A stretch of 7,669 nucleotides of DNA from Bacillota bacterium (GTDB lineage: Bacteria; Bacillota; Clostridia; Oscillospirales; Acutalibacteraceae), in NCBI GenBank assembly GCA_029007015.1, contig JAQXHB010000066.1, positions 1 to 7,669 on the forward strand, written 5' to 3'. The first letter of the stretch is position 1, and the number at the start of each line of letters is the position of its first letter. The position numbers were made by a program, and so were the translations under genes. Positions 5,463 to 7,669 of the stretch are shown here, piece after piece. The notes under the pieces were generated by a model that did no database searches, was not told the origin of the DNA, and saw nothing but the letters and a program-made list of their open reading frames with translations.

Positions 5463-7553
5463 ATGTTAACAATCACAGTTAAAGACGGCAGAGCCTTTGC
5501 GTCGGGCGAAATAATTGTGGCCGGCTCGGTGCTTTATCCCAAGGTCAAATTTTGCCTGCCCGATGAGTGGAACACACTGACCGTCACCGCGCAGTTCGCC
5601 GGCAGTAACAAGACGGTCGATTTGGTTGCTGTCAAGCCGGACACAGAATATTCCATACCGTGGGAGTGTATTACCGATGCGGGTGAGTTGAGCATTGCCG
5701 TCAAGGGGTATGCCGGCGATGAGTGTCGTACAGTGGTTTATACAAATGTGCGTGTGCACGAGAGCAATCTGAGTGAGTCGGCGGGCACACCCGAGGAGCC
5801 GTCACCCGATAAATACGAGCAGATTATGGGCATGCTTCGGTCGGTTACAGAGCATGATGAGAAATTGGATGCTGTTATTGAGGAGGCGCGCGACGGCGTT
5901 GCCCAGGTGGAGCAATTGGCAAATGAGATGGGCCGGTTGACTGAAAAGGATTGGGACCAAAACGACGAGACGGCGCCCGATTACATCAAAAACCGACCAA
6001 TGTATCGGTATAAAACCGATGAAACCTATACCGTGACCTTCAAAAAGGGTGATACTCCTTTCAACACTCAGAACTGGCGAGAACTCGGCCTGATTGAAAA
6101 AAATGTTACAAAATTCGGTACTGAATATGCACTGTCTTGCGGCTCAGACACCATTTCTATACCGAGTGGTCAGTATTATCATAGTGCTGCTATGGTTGCG
6201 GGCGACAAGTTTATAGATATGTCCGGTGGCTTCACCGTTTCGTGGAAGATGGGTGACAACAACTGGAATGTCGCTTCACCGCCGTCCGATGTTCTTGGAC
6301 CCTACAACACCAAATTCCAGATTGGCGATTTGATTATTATCGCTACTCGCGGAGCATCTTCCGGCACTGAATACACCGGCAATGCAAAGGTTTACATGGT
6401 TAAATCTGACGAGAAGAACGGCGATGCCGTTGTTAAGGGTCTGTCATGGGATACCCCCAAGTCATTCGGCGCATACGGCACAGTTCTCGCCTCATATGAT
6501 GTCAAGAACCCTGTAACCGGCTCTACACCTTACTACGGCAACTACAAGAGAGACTACTCTCTGACCGTTGGGAACGGCAAGGCCACTTTGTCGATGAACG
6601 GCAAGGTTATCATGAGAGATATTGATGTGTCCGGCATCGGCTTCAACAGTGTTAACTTTGTTGTTTCAGCCACTTGCGGATACAGCGGCGGTGCTATATT
6701 CAGCAACCTGAACCTTATTGCGTCAGGCCGCGGTAACGATGGTATAATGGTATTCACAGCCGAGCAAAAGGCATGGCTGGAGGAGCGCCTTAATAACAGC
6801 ACAAAATCAACCCGTTATTTCGACCAATTTAACATGAATTTGACAGTTTTCGATGATGTTTCGGCGTTTATACCCGATACCATGTCGTCTAACAATGACG
6901 GCGTTTGGATATTCGTATTGGCCGACGGCGATGACAGAATAAATATGATAAATGATATCAGGGGTTGTTTTATCGGCCAGTACACAGACGGTGTCGCTAC
7001 TGTAAATCAACTTAACAGTTTGGGCCTCTTTGCTTCCGGCACAACAATCATATTTTGCAACAAGCAGAATGCGTACAAGCCGCTCGATGAGCAGTATTTG
7101 CCTCAAACGGTGGCAACCAAGTCATATGTCGACAGCGCCGTAAGTCGGTCAGGCGGCAATTATGAGTTGATTTTGACTGTGCCGACTACAGAAACCGCAT
7201 CAAATTTCCACATAAACAAGGACGCTGACGGAAACAGTCTTTCGCTCAAAGCGGTGGCCATTGAATATAATGGAACCGCAAACGGATCGGCATGCCTTAC
7301 GGAACTGAATAACGGCGCTTTACAGTTTTCAATGGATTTTAGCGAGAAAAAGGTTGGGGTGTTATTTGGCATACCGCTGACAGACGATAAATATGTATAC
7401 TGTCTGTCTGATTCTGCTCCGGATAACATAACTCCCAACGGCAATGTCAACCGCATTTTTGCCGGAATCAAATCGTTTACCGTAACCGACATTTGGTTTC
7501 GCGGTGAAGTGCCGGCCGGTGCTTCCGTAAAGATTTACGGCATCAAAGACTGA
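5463..7553 (+). CDS. Phage tail-fibre/baseplate-like protein with a lectin-like module
   Basis: A 696-residue protein with no signal peptide or transmembrane segment. Residues 1-100 (LTITVKDGRAF...VLYPKVKFCLPDEWNTLTVTAQF...TEYSIPWECITDAGELSIAVKGY) match the N-terminal beta domain common in clostridial-phage tail and BppU-like baseplate proteins. An acidic Pro-rich hinge (105-116) leads to a helical, probably coiled-coil stretch (about 117-160). DWDQNDETAPDYIKNRP (163-179) is a motif recurrent in gut-phage fibres. Residues about 215-421 look like a concanavalin-type lectin fold (MSGGFTVSWKMG; YSLTVGNGKATLSMNGKVIM; FSNLNLI), suggesting glycan binding. LPQTVATKSYVDSAVS (546-561) is a typical fibre connector, and the C-terminus ends in VPAGASVKIYGIKD, common in phage receptor-binding domains. 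These assignments are from remembered patterns, not a search. No other phage structural gene lies in the window. GC falls along the gene (33/60 at 5521-5580, 23/60 at 6901-6960). It could be the edge of a prophage or a domesticated orphan adhesin. Confidence 0.75.
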   Translation: MLTITVKDGRAFASGEIIVAGSVLYPKVKFCLPDEWNTLTVTAQFAGSNKTVDLVAVKPDTEYSIPWECITDAGELSIAVKGYAGDECRTVVYTNVRVHESNLSESAGTPEEPSPDKYEQIMGMLRSVTEHDEKLDAVIEEARDGVAQVEQLANEMGRLTEKDWDQNDETAPDYIKNRPMYRYKTDETYTVTFKKGDTPFNTQNWRELGLIEKNVTKFGTEYALSCGSDTISIPSGQYYHSAAMVAGDKFIDMSGGFTVSWKMGDNNWNVASPPSDVLGPYNTKFQIGDLIIIATRGASSGTEYTGNAKVYMVKSDEKNGDAVVKGLSWDTPKSFGAYGTVLASYDVKNPVTGSTPYYGNYKRDYSLTVGNGKATLSMNGKVIMRDIDVSGIGFNSVNFVVSATCGYSGGAIFSNLNLIASGRGNDGIMVFTAEQKAWLEERLNNSTKSTRYFDQFNMNLTVFDDVSAFIPDTMSSNNDGVWIFVLADGDDRINMINDIRGCFIGQYTDGVATVNQLNSLGLFASGTTIIFCNKQNAYKPLDEQYLPQTVATKSYVDSAVSRSGGNYELILTVPTTETASNFHINKDADGNSLSLKAVAIEYNGTANGSACLTELNNGALQFSMDFSEKKVGVLFGIPLTDDKYVYCLSDSAPDNITPNGNVNRIFAGIKSFTVTDIWFRGEVPAGASVKIYGIKD

Positions 7554-7586
7554 TGTGCGCTGATATTGCAGAAAGTGAGTTTTAAT

Positions 7587-7649
7587 ATGAGAAAAAAATA
7601 TACAAAGGGTAAAACTGCACAACAGAGTAATAACTACACATCTGCCTAA
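7587..7649 (+). CDS. Possible 20-residue basic peptide downstream of the fibre-like gene
   Basis: An ATG at 7587 opens a 20-codon frame ending in TAA at 7647-7649. The product begins MRKKYTKGK and is rich in Lys, Gln and Asn. A weak GTGAG (7575-7579) is 7 nt upstream. It starts 33 nt after the tail-fibre-like stop, on the same strand. Small genes behind fibre genes are common in phages, but nothing in the peptide is recognisable, and chance ORFs of this size are frequent. The remaining 20 nt to the window edge show nothing. Confidence 0.25.
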   Translation: MRKKYTKGKTAQQSNNYTSA

Positions 7650-7669
7650 TTTTACTGAAACGCACCCCG

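Noticed and set aside
5463..7553. Diversity-generating retroelement variable region in the fibre gene
   Set aside because: I saw no near-copy template repeat and no reverse transcriptase in the window, and the C-terminus is not of the usual variable-protein type.
1..7669. Terminal repeats or circular overlap between the window ends
   Set aside because: The end (GAAACGCACCCCG) in reverse complement shares only GGGGTGCG with positions 33-40. Eight bases is within chance for GC-rich DNA.
1..7669. CRISPR arrays, insertion sequences, rRNA or riboswitches
   Set aside because: No regularly spaced repeats, transposase motifs, or conserved RNA landmarks were found on either strand.

Overview
The window looks like a piece of chromosome from a gut-type clostridium (Clostridia, probably Oscillospirales/Ruminococcaceae). 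The grounds are a moderately GC-rich composition, clear Shine-Dalgarno sites, a clostridial-type thymidylate kinase, and a tightly packed housekeeping run on the + strand. Species cannot be assigned from this sequence alone.

Positions 1-4249 hold five co-directional genes that read as one operon: the 3' part of a thymidylate kinase (tmk), a DJ-1/PfpI family protein, 5-formyltetrahydrofolate cyclo-ligase, the septation-associated endolytic transglycosylase MltG, and a U32-family protein of the tRNA-hydroxylation (TrhP/YrrN-YrrO) type. The junctions are +19 nt, a 10-nt overlap, a 4-nt ATGA overlap and +3 nt. A strong intrinsic terminator at 4290-4336 closes the run. The tmk frame carries an in-frame TAA at 15-17, inside sequence that still aligns with the family, so the gene is either broken or misread at the contig end.

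Positions 4362-5216 (- strand) encode an aldose 1-epimerase (LacX-like galactose mutarotase family) with a GTG start, a near-perfect AAGGAGGA ribosome binding site and a recognisable promoter. It converges on the housekeeping operon.

The 246-bp intergenic region 5217-5462 separates it from a divergent gene (5463-7553, + strand). That gene encodes a 696-residue phage tail-fibre/baseplate-like protein: an N-terminal tail-type beta domain, a short helical linker, a lectin-like beta module, and a C-terminal domain typical of phage receptor-binding proteins. It has no other structural phage gene beside it in this window. Its later part is visibly more AT-rich than the housekeeping genes. A possible 20-residue ORF follows before the window ends.

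The window is therefore an ordinary host operon next to an accessory locus. The most interesting element is the solitary lectin-bearing tail-fibre-like gene, with an alternating palindrome in front of it and a sugar-metabolism gene as divergent neighbour. I did not find convincing evidence of a wholly new defence or mobile system.
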